Source of the DNA: Mytilisepta virgata
Taxonomy: Eukaryota; Mollusca; Bivalvia; Mytilida; Mytilidae
Reading direction: 5' to 3'
Assembly (NCBI GenBank): GCA_028015205.1
Contig: CM051512.1
Span: forward strand, 17,825,139 to 17,889,138
Length of the DNA stretch: 64,000 bases
The position numbers and the translations under genes are program-made. Positions 13,004-25,159 of the stretch are shown piece after piece. The notes below the pieces were generated by a model that was not told where the DNA came from, did no database searches, and saw only the letters and a program-made list of their open reading frames with translations. The first letter of the stretch is position 1. Each line of letters starts with the position of its first letter.

Positions 13004-13057
<54 letters not shown>
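13004..13057. repeat. (TA)n microsatellite
   Basis: An uninterrupted alternating TA run of about 54 bp. It creates Ile/Tyr repeat frames on both strands that are not genes. Confidence 0.95.
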
Positions 13058-13060
<3 letters not shown>

Positions 13061-14112
13061 ACTTTAACGCACTGTCGACGACTGTTGCGCACAACGGAAA
13101 TTAGTGCTGGTTGCAATTTTTTTCAAAGATGTTCTGATGAATATGTGTATATAAATGCATAAAGCCATCATGCCTGCATAAGCAAAGCAAAAAAAAAAGG
13201 TGTTCTATTGCCATTTTGATAGGGGGAATTTCTCAAAACTTGCCCCAAAATTCAACAAGGCTAGTTGGCATGTTTGAACTAATCAGAAAGCCGTGGAGAA
13301 ATTATTACACATTTCATCGTTTAATTTAATTTTTCCTTATATAGAATCCTATATCAAAATGACATAAAATTCCAAGGCAAACTTTACGTAACCTGGATTT
13401 TTGCAACTTTTGTTTTTACCTATCTGAATGGACTTTATGAACGTTAAATGTACACAGAAAAATAAATATCCGAGTGCATATTTTATTTTATATAAAAAAT
13501 ACGATTAATAAATAATGTTGTCTCATCTACACAATCATTTTACTAATTTCGATATCTGATGTAGAAAAAAAATAACTGATCATGGCTGTATATTAAGCAT
13601 AAAAAACTTATACAACATATAAGTAAAATTATTACAAATGCTTACCTTTATCCCTGAACTGTACAGTCTTTATCAAATCCTCTTAAAGGACCTTACGGAG
13701 AAAACCGTTCAGTTTTAAACCAATGACCAATGCTTGTAGGCGCTGACGTTGCTTATGGAATGTCTTGAATTATTAACCTTGTGATCCGCCTACCGAGTTG
13801 GTTAGACAAATTACGTTTAATAAGATAGCAATTTGACCAATTAATTGAACGGTTTCTACTAATGAGCGTTAAATTATTAGTAACACAACCATAAGCACGA
13901 TACATATATTATTAAGATGGATGTAGCGTGTATTGAAAATAAATAAACAAAATGTCAAAATAATAAACAAAGACGATCATCAATAACAAGTTTGTTTTTT
14001 TTTTAATTTTCTCAATGTTATAACCCATATATGGAAACTCCGCCTTGCGTACACGAAATATCTTTTTTGTATCTTTTTTTTTTTATATATCCGTTATTTA
14101 TTTACTAGTTTT
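13058..14112. other. No gene seen
   Basis: AT-rich intergenic DNA with poly-T tracts at about 13989 and 14077. No feature recognised. Confidence 0.5.
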
Positions 14113-15905
14113 ATCATATTTAAGGATCAAATCTGGGACGCCACCTTTCGACACCGTTTGCGAGGATGGTCTCGATAAACGATATAAGTGAGTCGGATGG
14201 CGACGAAAAACGGTTCTTCTGGGTAAAGAAAAGTATATCTTTGGCACTTTAAATACTCTGATATTGATTTACTATAGTATATCATATTTAGGGATAAAAT
14301 CTGGGACGCCACCTTTCGACACCGTTTGTGAGGATGGTCTCGATAAACGATATAAGTCAGTCGGATGGCTACGAAAAACGGTTCTTCTGGGTAAAGAAAA
14401 AGGTTATATCTTTGGCATTTTAAATACTCTGATATTGATTTACTAGTATATCATATTTAGGGATAAAATTTTGGACGCCTTTTCGACACAGTTTGCGAGG
14501 ATGGTCTCGATAAACGATATAAGTCAGTCGGATGGCGACGAAAAACGGTTCTTCTGGGTAAAGAAAAAGGTTATATCTTTGGCACTTTAAATACTCTGAT
14601 ATTGATTTACTAGTATATCATATTTAGGGATAAAATTTTGGACGCCTTTTCGACACAGTTTGCGAGGATGGTCTCGATAAACGATATAAGTCAGTCGGAT
14701 GGCGACGAAAAACGGTTCTTCTGGGTAAAGAAAAAGGTTATATCTTTGGCACTTTAAATACTCTGATATTGATTTACTAGTATATCATATTTAGGGATAA
14801 AATTTTGGACGCCTTTTCGACACAGTTTGCGAGGATGGTCTCGATAAAAGATATAAGTCAGTCGGATGGCGACGAAAAACGGTTCTTCTGGGTAAAGAAA
14901 AGTATATCATTGGCACTTTAAATACTCTGATATTGATTTACTAGTATATCATATTTAGGGATAAAATCTGGGACGCCACCTTTCGACACCGTTTGTGAGG
15001 ATGGTCTCGATAAACGATATAAGTCAGTCGGATGGCGACGAAAAACGGTTCTTCTGGGTAAAGAAAAAGGTTATATCTTTGGCACTTTAAATACTCTGAT
15101 ATTGATTTACTAGTATATCATATTTAGGGATAAAATTTTGGACGCCTTTTCGACACAGTTTGCGAGGATGGTCTCGATAAACGATATAAGTCAGTCGGAT
15201 GGCGACGAAAAACGGTTCTTCTGGGTAAAGAAAAGTATATCATTGGCACTTTAAATACTCTGATATTGATTTACTAGTATATCATATTTAGGGATAAAAT
15301 CTGGGACGCCACCTTTCGACACCGTTTGTGAGGATGGTCTCGATAAACGATATAAGTCAGTCGGATGGCGACAAAAAACGGTTCTTCTGGGTAAAGAAAA
15401 AGGTTATATCTTTGGCATTTTAAATACTCTGATATTGATTTACTAGTATATCATATTTAGGGATAAAATTTTGGACGCCTTTTCGACACAATTTGCGAGG
15501 ATGGTCTCGATAAACGATATAAGTCAGTCGGATGGCGACGAAAAACGGTTCTTCTGGGTAAATAAAAAGGTTATATCTTTGGCACTTTAAATACTCTGAT
15601 ATTGATTTACTAGTATATCATATTTAGGGATAAAATCTGGGACGCCACCTTTCGACACCGTTTGCGAGGATGGTCTCGATAAACGATATAAGTCAGTCGG
15701 ATGGCGACGAAAAACGGTTCTTCTGGGTAAAGAAAAGTATATCTTTGGCACTTTAAATACTCTGATATTGATTTACTAGTATATCATATTTAGGGATCAA
15801 ATTTTGGATGGCTTTGTAAGGATGGTCTCGATATTATACGATATTGGTCAAAAACAGTTCTTCTGCGTAAATGAAAGTACATCATTGGCACTTTGAATAC
15901 TCTCC
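14113..15905 (+). repeat. About 168-bp satellite built from a SINE core
   Basis: About eleven tandem units of roughly 165-170 bp. GAGGATGGTCTCGAT recurs near 14162, 14330, 14497, 14664, 14831, 14996, 15165, 15330, 15497 and 15666, with a degenerate last copy near 15815. Each unit has CGACACCGTTTGCGAGG, CAGTCGGATGGCGACG and AAACGGTTCTTCTGGG, followed by an AT-rich linker ending TGATATTGATTTACTAG. The first part is clearly the core of SINE copies A and B; the tRNA-like head is missing. Two subtypes alternate (GGGACGCCACCTTTCGACACC versus TTGGACGCCTTTTCGACACA), suggesting segmental duplication. Confidence 0.9.
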
Positions 15906-16655
15906 TGTAGATACAGAAATGCGTGCATTAAAACCCCGCTAGATGGGCTACAGTAGCACACATCAAGAAGCCAGGGATAAGCACATGTTGAAGAGATTTG
16001 TGTACCAACCCACTGTGAAATGAATTTGTTAAACTATATTCATTTATAAATCACAGTACAAAATCAGATATTAGAAACTTTGATGTATTCAAAATATTTT
16101 TTCATGACCATGCATTAAGAAGAAAATGGGTAAGAAGTTTTTTTTATGATCCATAAACATTAACTGCACTGGAGAAATTATCCTTGTAACATTGTACAAT
16201 AAAAATAGCTTTTCTTGCTGTTCTTCATCTTAAGGTGCTCAATATAACAAAACAAAGTTAAATATACTAAATTTGGTGCCCAAGGTGCAAATTATCTGCT
16301 ATTTATTAGCATAAATTTTTAAAACCGAAAATGAAAAAAGAAATACAGAAAAGATAACAATTTGAAACATTACCATGTGACTAAATTTATTAAATATTTT
16401 TGTCCTTCTTGAGACATCATTTCTTTCATTGCAATTTTCAATTTTTGTAGACAAAATCTTAAGTCGTAGGTCGTTTGGACATATTTCATGCGACCACCCG
16501 TTTTATAGGCATCTCGCACGTTTCATCAATAGCCGTGTGTGCGAAGCATGTTACAATCTGATCAAAGATTTCTACACGCGATGTTTGAAGGAGATTACCT
16601 ACCTACACCTCTATCCCCACAGAACGACGTAGTACTATGAAAAATTGAGAAAAAA
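15906..16655. other. Mostly featureless; uncertain open frame at 16429-16632
   Basis: A 67-codon plus-strand frame at 16429-16632 follows a tttttgtag acceptor-like site and is less AT-rich than its surroundings. It contains CDHPFYRHLARF and CEACYNLIKDF. It could be a terminal exon, but I recognise no domain and see no partner exon, so I do not call a gene. Confidence 0.25.
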
Positions 16656-16742
16656 ATTCACGGTGGCTTCAAAATATTTTGCGACTAGCGACAGCGAGTG
16701 ATCTAATATCGTGGTAAAATTTTCAAGCCACCGTAAATTATT
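16656..16742. repeat. Short fold-back repeat
   Basis: TTCACGGTGGCTT on the left pairs with AAGCCACCGTAAA on the right, around GCGACTAGCGACAGCGAGTG. It is a short non-autonomous element or hairpin, with no coding content. Confidence 0.55.
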
Positions 16743-17227
16743 TCTATTCTAATAGGACGGTTGCTACGACATTTTGAAACGCCGCAAAATAGGTTTTCAT
16801 ACACGAAGACGCCATTACACAACGCAAGTTATACTATGACGTCGTTATAGCTTGTGGGAAACTTTACTATGACGTTGCCAAACAAGCCGTCCGACGTCTG
16901 TGACGCTGGAATCAAAATATCCATATTTTACCCCGGGTGTACATTAAAAGCGTTTGAAGCGGATCATATATTAGAATAGTTTATTTAGTGTGCGTTGTTC
17001 AACAGGTACACAATATCGATTTTAGGAGCCCAGCAAAAATTTGGAAAACACAAGAAGTGCAAAAGTTGAATGATCTGTTGTAGTTGACATTTTCCGTCTT
17101 GAACACTGTTTACATGGTTTATACATCATTTTTTAAAATGTGCAAAAATACAGTGAATCAAAACTGGTACCAAAGAATTTTAACCAATGGTCGGTAAGCT
17201 CACGTCACGAGACCGATTTCGATGACA

Positions 17228-19668
17228 TCAAGGGTAATAAAATGCTCCGCTGGGCGCAGCTAGATACGACCGCAGATGTCGAACCCTGAATAGTTGGGGC
17301 AATTATGAACACAACATTCAAGCTTGATACAATACTGAATTTGGATTGTGAATAAATATTTGACACAGCATAGGTTTCTGACACAGAATGAATGTTGTCT
17401 AAGAACTTAAAATTTTTTAATTTACCTATTCAAACCATATCAGTATTATTTGTTTTTATATATAAATCAGAAATAACCAATTCAAAATTTAAAATTGGGC
17501 ACACATATCAATTTCTTGCTATTGCGCAATACTGTGCAATTGAAAATTTCTTCAAATATTTGACACATAATAGGTTTCTGACACAGAATAACTGAAATCA
17601 AAGAACTTAGAATTGGTCATATGAGTTGAATTTATATTCAATTTTTTGCTTCTTGTGCAATACAATATGCTGTGGAGAATTGCCCCCCCCCAAAAAAAAA
17701 TAATAATTTACCCCTTTTTTTAGCTTTTGTGCAATACACTATGAAGTTGCACATTGACCCCCCCCCCCTCCCAAAAAAAAAACAAAAAACAATAAAATTT
17801 AATGTAACCCCCCCCTTTTTTTGCTAAAAAAATTTGAAATTTTCTTTTTAATTTATGAAATATGAAATGAGAAAAAAATTACCCCCTCCCCAATTTCTCA
17901 TTTACCCCCCCCCTCTAAATTTTGTTTTTAACCCCCCCCCCCCCCCCCCATTTCTTTATAATTGCAACCATAACAGCCCATTTAAATACACCATAACATA
18001 TTAAAATAGAAAATGACATCATAGTCATGGAATTTGTTAATAATAAGGTTTTGATAACATGGCACACATATCAATTTCTTGCTATTGCACAATACTGTGC
18101 AATTGAAAATTTCTTCAAATATTTGACACATAATAGGTTTCTGACACAGAATAACTGAAATAAAGAACTTAGAATTGGTCATATGATTTGAATTTATATT
18201 CAATTTTTTGCTTCTTGTGCAATACAATATGCTGTGGAGAATTCCCCCCCCCCCCCCAAAAAAAAAAAAAAAAAATTTACCCCTTTTTTAGCTTTAATTT
18301 TGGACCCCGATTTGGACCAACTTGAAAACTGGGCCCATAATAAAAAAAACTAAGTACATGTTTAGATTCAGCATATCAAAGAACCCCAAGAATTCAATTT
18401 TTGTTAAAATCAAACTAAGTTTAATTTTGGACACTTTGGACCTTAATGTAGACCAATTTGAAAACGGGACCAAAAATTAAGAATCTAAATGCACGGTTAG
18501 ATTCGGCATATCAAAGAACCCCAATAAGTCAATTTTCGATGAAATCAAACAAAGTTTAATTTTGAACCCCGATTTGGACCAACTTGAAAACTGGGCCCAT
18601 AATAAAAAAAACTAAGTACATGTTTAGATTCAGCATATCAAAGAACCCCAAGAATTCAATTTTTGTTAAAATCAAACTAAGTTTAATTTTGGACCCTTTG
18701 GACCTTAATGTAGACCAATTTGAAAACGGGACCAAAAATTAAGAATCTAAATGCACAGTTAGATTCGGCATATCAAAGAACCGCAATACTTCAATTTTCG
18801 ATGAAATCAAACAAAGTTTAATTTTGGACCCCGATTTGGACCAACTTGAAAACTGGGCCCATAATAAATAAACTAAGTACATGTTTAGATTCAGCATATG
18901 AAAGAACCCCAAGAATTCAATTTTTGTTAAAATCAAACTAAGTTTAATTTTGGACCCTTTGGACCTTAATGTAGACCAATTTGAAAACGGGACTAAAAAT
19001 TAAGAATCTAAAGGCACGGTTAGATTCGGCATATCAAAGAACCCCAATAGTTCAATTTTCGATGAAATCAAACAAAGTTTAATTTTGGACCCTTTTGGCC
19101 CCTAATTCCTAAACTGTTGGGACCAAAACTCCAAAAATCAATCCCAACCTTCCTTTTGTGGTCATAAACCTTGTGTTTAAATTTCATAGATTTCTATTTA
19201 CTTATACTAAAGTTATTGTGCAAAAACCAAGAAAAATGCTTATTTGGGCCCTTTTTTAGCCCCTACTTCCTAAACTGTTGGGACCAAAACTCCCAAAAAC
19301 AATCCCAACCTTCCTTTTGTGGTCATAAACCTTGTGTTAAAATTTCATAGATTTCTATTTACTTATACTAGAGTTATTGTGCGAAAACCAAGAAAAATGC
19401 TTATTGGGCCCTTTTTTGGCCCCTGATTCTTAAACTGTTGGGACCAAAACTCCCAAAATCAATCCCAACCTTCCTTTTGTGGTCATAAACCTTTTGTTTA
19501 AATTTCATAGATTTCTATTAACTTATACTAAAGTTATAGTGCGAAAACCAAATGTCTTCGGACGACGACGCAGACGACGGACGACGACGCAGACGACGAC
19601 GACGACGACGACGACGCCAACGTCATACCAATATACGACCGCAAAAATTTTGCGGTCGTATAAAAAGT
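17228..19668 (+). mobile_element. pearl/HINE-like element with hairpin 3' end
   Basis: Begins near GGGCGCAGCTAGATACGACC (about 17256). It contains repeated blocks (17498-17690 repeated at 18060-18250; an alternating tandem array of about 125 bp at 18290-19090; about three units of roughly 165 bp at 19090-19550), then a GACGAC microsatellite (19558-19617). It ends in a perfect palindrome with arms ATACGACCGCAAAA/TTTTGCGGTCGTAT (about 19635-19663). The ATACGACCGCA near the start is inverted relative to the 3' end, like a subterminal inverted repeat. Central tandem repeats, microsatellite, subterminal inverted repeats and a 3' stem-loop are the described architecture of pearl elements and Helentron-associated HINEs. 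No protein is encoded. I recall this family as common in bivalves. Confidence 0.7.
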
Positions 19669-21774
19669 AGCACTAGTATTTCGCTACTGGCTGTGCCTAA
19701 TTGAACCTTAAAAATTTATTTTTATAAGATGTTTTTAAAAAATGTTGAATTCAAGGAGTATTTCTCCCATGCGTAGCCGTATCTTTAGATGATAAACAAA
19801 TGGCAAAATTTCGATTAGGTGTAGAATAATGGACTAAAGGTAAATAAACAAAATTAAATTTTATATAACATGTATAAAAAACAAACTGAAAATAAATTGC
19901 TGAAGGTTTCAGCTAACTAAACTGATCACAAGCATAAAAAGGGGTTTCAAAGTTTTTATTTTGTTTCTTTGGCATATTTAATGTGCACTAAAACGTTTTA
20001 TATTTCTGTTTTCATATTTTCACATTTTCTGACTAATCTATTGAACCGTGAAAATACTGCGCATCAGATTTAGTAGTAAGGTATTTATATAGATTTATCC
20101 AATTTATTTTTGCACAAGAAGAAGTTATTTTCATTGAACTCGTTTTAGAATTGTCTAACTTTGCGTGCAGGCATTCATCCAGCGATGTTTTAGAGGTGTT
20201 TGTGTCATTTTGAAAATCCGAATACACTCCTGATCTTCAATATCGTATACCGAAAATGTGGAAAACAAAATTATTAATGACTAGAACTTAATGGGATTAA
20301 ACAGAAATGATAAATCTGGCGATAACCTCGAATCCAGTAGCACGTCAATTTACAATTTGTATTGTCAATTCATGACGCTGATTACCCAGAATTCAAACGG
20401 AAGTTTATTGTCGTCTGCTACAAATGGCTTCATAATTACTCACGCCTGGCTTCCTAATTCCGTTAATGGATTCGATTGACGTGAAACAAACATGATATGA
20501 CAAACTAAGCTGTCAGGAGGCAAAACACAACCTGTAAATAATGAAATGCCCTGTAAGAGACCTTTAAATAATGCAAATTTTAATCAACTGTATCTCACTC
20601 TTGGTCTTTACTTTTTATCTTTTTGTGTTATTAAGTGGATTTTTTGTTCTATTCATTAGAAATTAACCGTCAAAAGTACAGTTTGCTGTTTAAAGTTAAA
20701 ACTGTATAAGTGCAAGAACATATTGTTCAAAACAAGTGATTATCGACTGTCTTTAATGTGTTTAAGAACAGTTTACATGGTTAACATCAATTTTTTTATG
20801 TGTTAGTTAGTCGTATCTAGCCTTTCCTGTTTATTTTTGTTTATGTTTTGTCATTTTAATTTTATTTATTTACCTTGGAGATATATCAAAAGACATAGTC
20901 CGTTTTATTTCATTTTATTTCTGCTAAAGTGCTAGATTCTGTATAATGTAATAAAGAGTTTAACTAACCGCTAAATTAAATTATCATCCTTCCCTGCGAT
21001 TCTATCAGCTTGTTGAGCAGCTCCGTAAAATTCGTATCAAGAAGCGCGTGCACTGAGCAGGAGTTATCAACAGTCAGCAGGCATTATCAACAAATTCTCC
21101 CAACGTTTGGCAGCTTAGAACTTATTAAATAACTTTCAAAATTGCAAATTATTAATAAATAGATCAAGATCTGGTGTTCATTTTTTATATTAAGGCGTTT
21201 TATTTAAATGAGTGATGAAGAAATTTATAAAAGTGACATCAACAAAATGTGTCTTTCCTCGATGCTGATAATGTCTGCTGGGACTTCTTTCCGCTCTTTC
21301 CATTGCATTTCATTATTTGCGATTAAAACAATTTATTAAATGTACGCTTTATATTTTTATGTCCATATTTTCGCCTGAATTAGTACTAATACAACTAAAT
21401 GATGTTTAAATATGTCGTCTCCTTGGTTAAAGTTGAGTGATTATTTTATGTTGCGCATATTTTAGTCAGAAGTTGTTTCGCGAATGGAGACTGACTATGA
21501 CGTCACGAGGTTGCAAGTTTGAAAGCGGGTTCTTTAGTTTCCCGGAAAATCATGAACAAAGATTTCCAGACTGATTTTCTTTTTAAAGAAATGAAAATAC
21601 ACCCTAATGTATGTATTTATATCGTTTATAAGATATTTTACATGAACATTCAGGACATATATATACTTCTTGGTATGGTAAACAACGTACTTTTTGTTGT
21701 CGTTGCGATAATTTGGGAGAAGTTAGAAAGTTTACAAATATTTACGTTTCAGATTAGTAATTAAGATAATAAAA
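19669..21774. other. No confident gene; codon-like frames at 20033-20479
   Basis: Two frames stand out: minus 20033-20227 (S/T/K/D-rich, ends at a stop, acceptor-like AG upstream) and plus 20291-20479. Both are less AT-rich and codon-like, but they are opposite-stranded and match no family that I know. They could be exons of unrelated genes or conserved non-coding DNA. The rest is AT-rich. Confidence 0.25.
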
Positions 21775-21936
21775 ATATTATCTGCATTTTGACAGCTAGA
21801 TATCGTAAAATATCATCCCGCTCGACAGAATATGAAGATTTGGGTCTCGTTCGCTACGCTCACTCGTCCCAAACTTCATATTCTGGCTCACGGGATGATA
21901 TTTTACGATATCTAGCTGTCAAAATGCAGATAATAT
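21775..21936. repeat. Perfect fold-back MITE, TCGCTACGCTCACTCG core
   Basis: Arms of about 46 bp (21775-21820 and 21891-21936) are perfect inverse complements, beginning ATATTATCTGCATTTTGAC. Inside, a second inverted pair (GAATATGAAG / CTTCATATTC) surrounds TCGCTACGCTCACTCG. The same core and inner arms are found at 63845-63945, so this is a family. Confidence 0.85.
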
Positions 21937-21940
21937 ATAC

Positions 21941-22053
21941 ATATCAGAAATAAACAACTTGTGACCGAACTACATGTGTGAATAACTCGTGGACTGCGCG
22001 CACTCGTGATTTACTGCGTAGTTCGGGCACGCGTTGTTTATTTCTGGTATATT
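21941..22053. repeat. Fold-back MITE adjacent to the previous one
   Basis: ATATCAGAAATAAACAAC with GTGACCGAACTAC on the left pairs with GTAGTTCGGGCACG and GTTGTTTATTTCTGGTATAT on the right, with GCGCGCACTCGTG in the loop. It abuts the preceding fold-back within 5 bp, suggesting insertion at or next to its end. Confidence 0.7.
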
Positions 22054-22439
22054 TGAATTCAGCAATTAGTTTTTATACTATAAATATTCTTACATACGTT
22101 ATAGTATTTTAACGCGTATCTGTTGATGGGGCTAATATTTCCTGGGTACGCCCATATAACGTCTTTAAATGACTAATGTGTCAGACTTCCCTGTAACAAT
22201 GAAAGTTAATTATGTAATTTTTATATTTTAAAAGTTACAATTTTTATTATTTTTCTATTCCTCTTTTTCTACTCCATGAAACTATTATTACAGTAGGCCT
22301 ACTGATCATGTTGATCGCTGTGAACAATACCCATTTGGGTTAAACAATATAACATAGAATTAACAATAACAAACAAATACAGGCAGATAAGATACAGGGA
22401 TAATTAATAATTAACTAACTTTGACCCATGTGGACCCTA

Positions 22440-22705
22440 TTTTCACAGTTCCAATGACCGCTTTATAAAGTCACAAACAATTGGTAAAAGTTCTTTTTTT
22501 TGATTTTGTGATCCTTCGTCACTCGATAGAAAATGTTGATTTATCTCTACTATCTTTTCAAAGAGATTAGCTCTTTTCTGAGTATTGAATTTACAAGTAA
22601 GAAAAAATAGTATTCATCATCTAGCACCTTGCATCCAGAGCAAAGTCTACCACCATGACCAGGGTTTGGATTTATCGTGTTGACGATGTATCGGCCTAAC
22701 AACAT
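22440..22705 (-). pseudogene. LINE ORF2 C-terminal remnant (minus strand)
   Basis: On the minus strand a frame reads GRYIVNTINPNPGHGGRLC and continues into a zinc-knuckle-like C-x2-C...C arrangement (CSGCKVLDDEYYFFLTC), ending near LPIVCDFIKRSLEL. The pattern and the final FIKRSLEL match the end of the LINE at 9250-10176, so it is another 3' fragment of that clade. It is isolated and broken. Confidence 0.7.
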
Positions 22706-24082
22706 TTTTGGCCTTCACTTTGAACAGAAACATTGCATTTATGAAGATTATATTGGCAGGAAATGACCACGAAATATACTTTAATTAACAAGACTCCACA
22801 AGTGTAAGAAAAACAGGAGTGATAACTCCAAATACGGGACAACATTTTAAACACAAACAAAGAACACAAAGGAACTGGGGAGTAATGAGCATTCAAAACA
22901 GTGGCGGACAAATACACTTCCAAAATGAAAATTGAAGGGTATTACTACGAGACGAGCTCAAATGAGCAGAACTCTACAAGTTTAAGAACCTCAGACGCAA
23001 AAAAAACCGCCTTTTTCGGTTCTGTATTACATAAGCGACAAACTACCTGAAATTACAATAATTAAGGTGAAAAAGGATATAAGTTTAGTACACAATCATA
23101 TCACATGTTTATAAGTAGTAATACGTTTAATTTTGCATGGCAGATATGACCGGAAATGGGTGTCTCATATTTGTTCTATATCCTTAAAATCCATCTTTGC
23201 CATCAAAAATCCATATTTGACCTCGAAATGTATGTTTGTCCTCTAAAATCCATATTTGCCCTCAAAATCCACATTTTGTTATATTCTCAATCGAGATCTG
23301 TGACTTTTTTTTTTTTTTTGGTTTAAAATACATTCCAGTTCCATTTATATTCTGGTTAATTTCTTCAGCATGAAAATATGAGCATCGGGCTCAATATGGG
23401 AGTCTGTGTCTGAGACTAGGGCCAATATGGAAATGCCATGTAATAATTACAGAATATTAATAGAAAGGGTAAATATCGATTATTCAAACTGTTTATACTA
23501 TTCTTTCTTTCGAAAAACGCCTTGTGGTGTTTGATTTTACTACAGTTTCCACTACATTTGTTGTAGGTGTTTTTACATAAATCTTCCATTGATAAAAATT
23601 GTATTAATAGTATGTTATTCTGTTAAAAATATATCTATTTTTTTTTCTCATGGCAAACTTCATTTGTTGGTATGCTAAATATATATATATATATAGCATT
23701 GTGCATTATTCTAGGGATATTTAAAAATATTTTCTTACATTTTTACTATAAAATTAACGCAAATCCTTTTTTTTTAGTGTTAAAAGTTCACTTTGTTTCA
23801 ATAGAGATTTTAACAACTATAAATATATTTTTTCATGTCACAAAGAAGAGGTTGTTTTTATTCACAAGGATTGTTAGTAGCTATATTTTCCAATTGTAAC
23901 GGATAAAGTACATTTGTGACCAATGTTAAATCCTAATTTCAGCAGAGACAACATAAAAATTTTAAAACAAAGGAAAATAAGATGGAAAAAAGACGTATAT
24001 TAGAAATTAATCCATGAAATCAGTGTTGAGAATAACATGATAAGTTTGTGAATTGTGCTTTTATTGCTGCTCTTCATTCTGA
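22706..24082. other. No gene seen; short minisatellite at 23185-23272
   Basis: At 23185-23272 a unit of about 26 bp, AAAATCCATATTTGCCCTC plus variants, recurs about four times. The remainder is AT-rich with no credible coding frame. Confidence 0.5.
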
Positions 24083-24330
24083 AGTCGGGGCGTCGGTGGC
24101 CGAGTGGTCTAGCTAGCTGTCATGACTACTAATGATCACTAGCCTGTCAACACTGAATCTCACCTGTGGCGGGGTGTGTTCGACTCGATCTAAATTGACA
24201 AGGATCGCCAATTTTCCTACCGAAGGTCGGTGGTTCTGTTCGGGTACTCCGCCTTCCTCCACCGATAAAAACTGGCCGCCGCGAAATAGCCAAATGTGCT
24301 GAAAACGGCATAAAACCCAACTAAACAAAC
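24083..24330 (+). mobile_element. tRNA-headed SINE, second family
   Basis: The head GGTGGCCGAGTGGTCTA resembles the A-box side of a Leu/Ser-type tRNA, and GTGTTCGACTCGATC is B-box-like. Downstream comes the block GGTCGGTGGTTCTGTTCGGG, CTTCCTCCACCGATAAAAAC and GAAATAGCC, which I recall as a conserved central domain shared by many molluscan SINEs. It ends in AAACAAAC-type sequence. No part is shared with SINE copies A and B. Confidence 0.75.
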
Positions 24331-24591
24331 TAAACATAATCATTCTGAAGTCTTATGCAAGACCATATGTAATTTGAAGCGGTAGGACTTTAACTGTAAG
24401 AGGTTTAAAGACAAAGGTAACAAAAATGTCTAATTTAGTTTACTAAGAACCAAGCGTGTTGTAATATTTACAGGGGTGCGTTATGGGAAAAAAATTATTT
24501 GATACAAATTTTGCTGCATAAGGGGAGAAAATTATCCTTTCCCAACAGAAATCGTCATTTAAAAATATATTCTTTGATACCAATTTTGCAG

Positions 24592-24740
24592 CACATGATG
24601 TGTAAATTTCGTCGATTTACGACATCATCAATTGTGCTCAAGGCCTAAAATGTTGAATACAAATAAAATCCAAAGATTTGAAAAGCAAATTAAAAACAGC
24701 CAAATAACCAAAACGATAAAGCCTAAAATTATCTAAAAAT
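24592..24740 (+). repeat. Dispersed repeat, ATGTGTAAATTTCGTCGATT family
   Basis: The block from gatgtgtaaatttcgtc through the CCAAATAACCAAAACGATAAAG part recurs, diverged, at 62938-63090 and more weakly at 58288-58420, with a fragment at 26582-26640. It is a dispersed non-coding repeat of unknown class. Confidence 0.6.
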
Positions 24741-24796
24741 GAGTCACAGAGACCACGACTGGACTACTAGACTTACTAGTTAACCACTTTCGATCT

Positions 24797-25150
24797 ACCC
24801 TAACCCTAATCCTAACCAAAACCCATACCTAAACCAAAACCCTAACCCTAGCACTAACCCTAACCCTAACCCTAACCCTAACCTACCCTAACTCTTACCC
24901 TAATCCTAACCCTAACCCTGGCCCTTACCCTAACCCTAACCCTACCCTACCCTACCCTACCCTACCCTAACCTAACCCTAACCCTAATCGTAACCCTAAC
25001 CCTAACCCTAATCGTAACCCTAACCCTAACCCTGTCCCTGTCCTTATCCTTACCCTAACTCTAACCTAACCTAACCTAACCTAACCTAACCTAACCTAAC
25101 CTAAACCCTAACCCTAACCCTAACTATAATCCTGATCCTAACCCTAACCC
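24797..25150. repeat. Interstitial telomere-like CCCTAA tract
   Basis: About 350 bp of CCCTAA hexamers with many variants (CCCTAC, CCTAA, AATCGTAACC, CCTGTCC). It is degenerate, so an old interstitial tract rather than a chromosome end. Related direct repeats of about 65 bp (ctaaaaatgagtcac.gagaccac ... aaaccacttt) lie just before it (about 24733-24793) and about 0.7 kb after it (about 25858-25922). Confidence 0.9.
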
Positions 25151-25159
25151 ATCAGTAAA

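Noticed and set aside
12907..13162. Tyr/Ile repeat frames on both strands
   Set aside because: Product of the (TA)n microsatellite.
24083..24160. tRNA-Leu/Ser-like gene
   Set aside because: The tRNA-like head is followed at once by a known SINE-type central domain.
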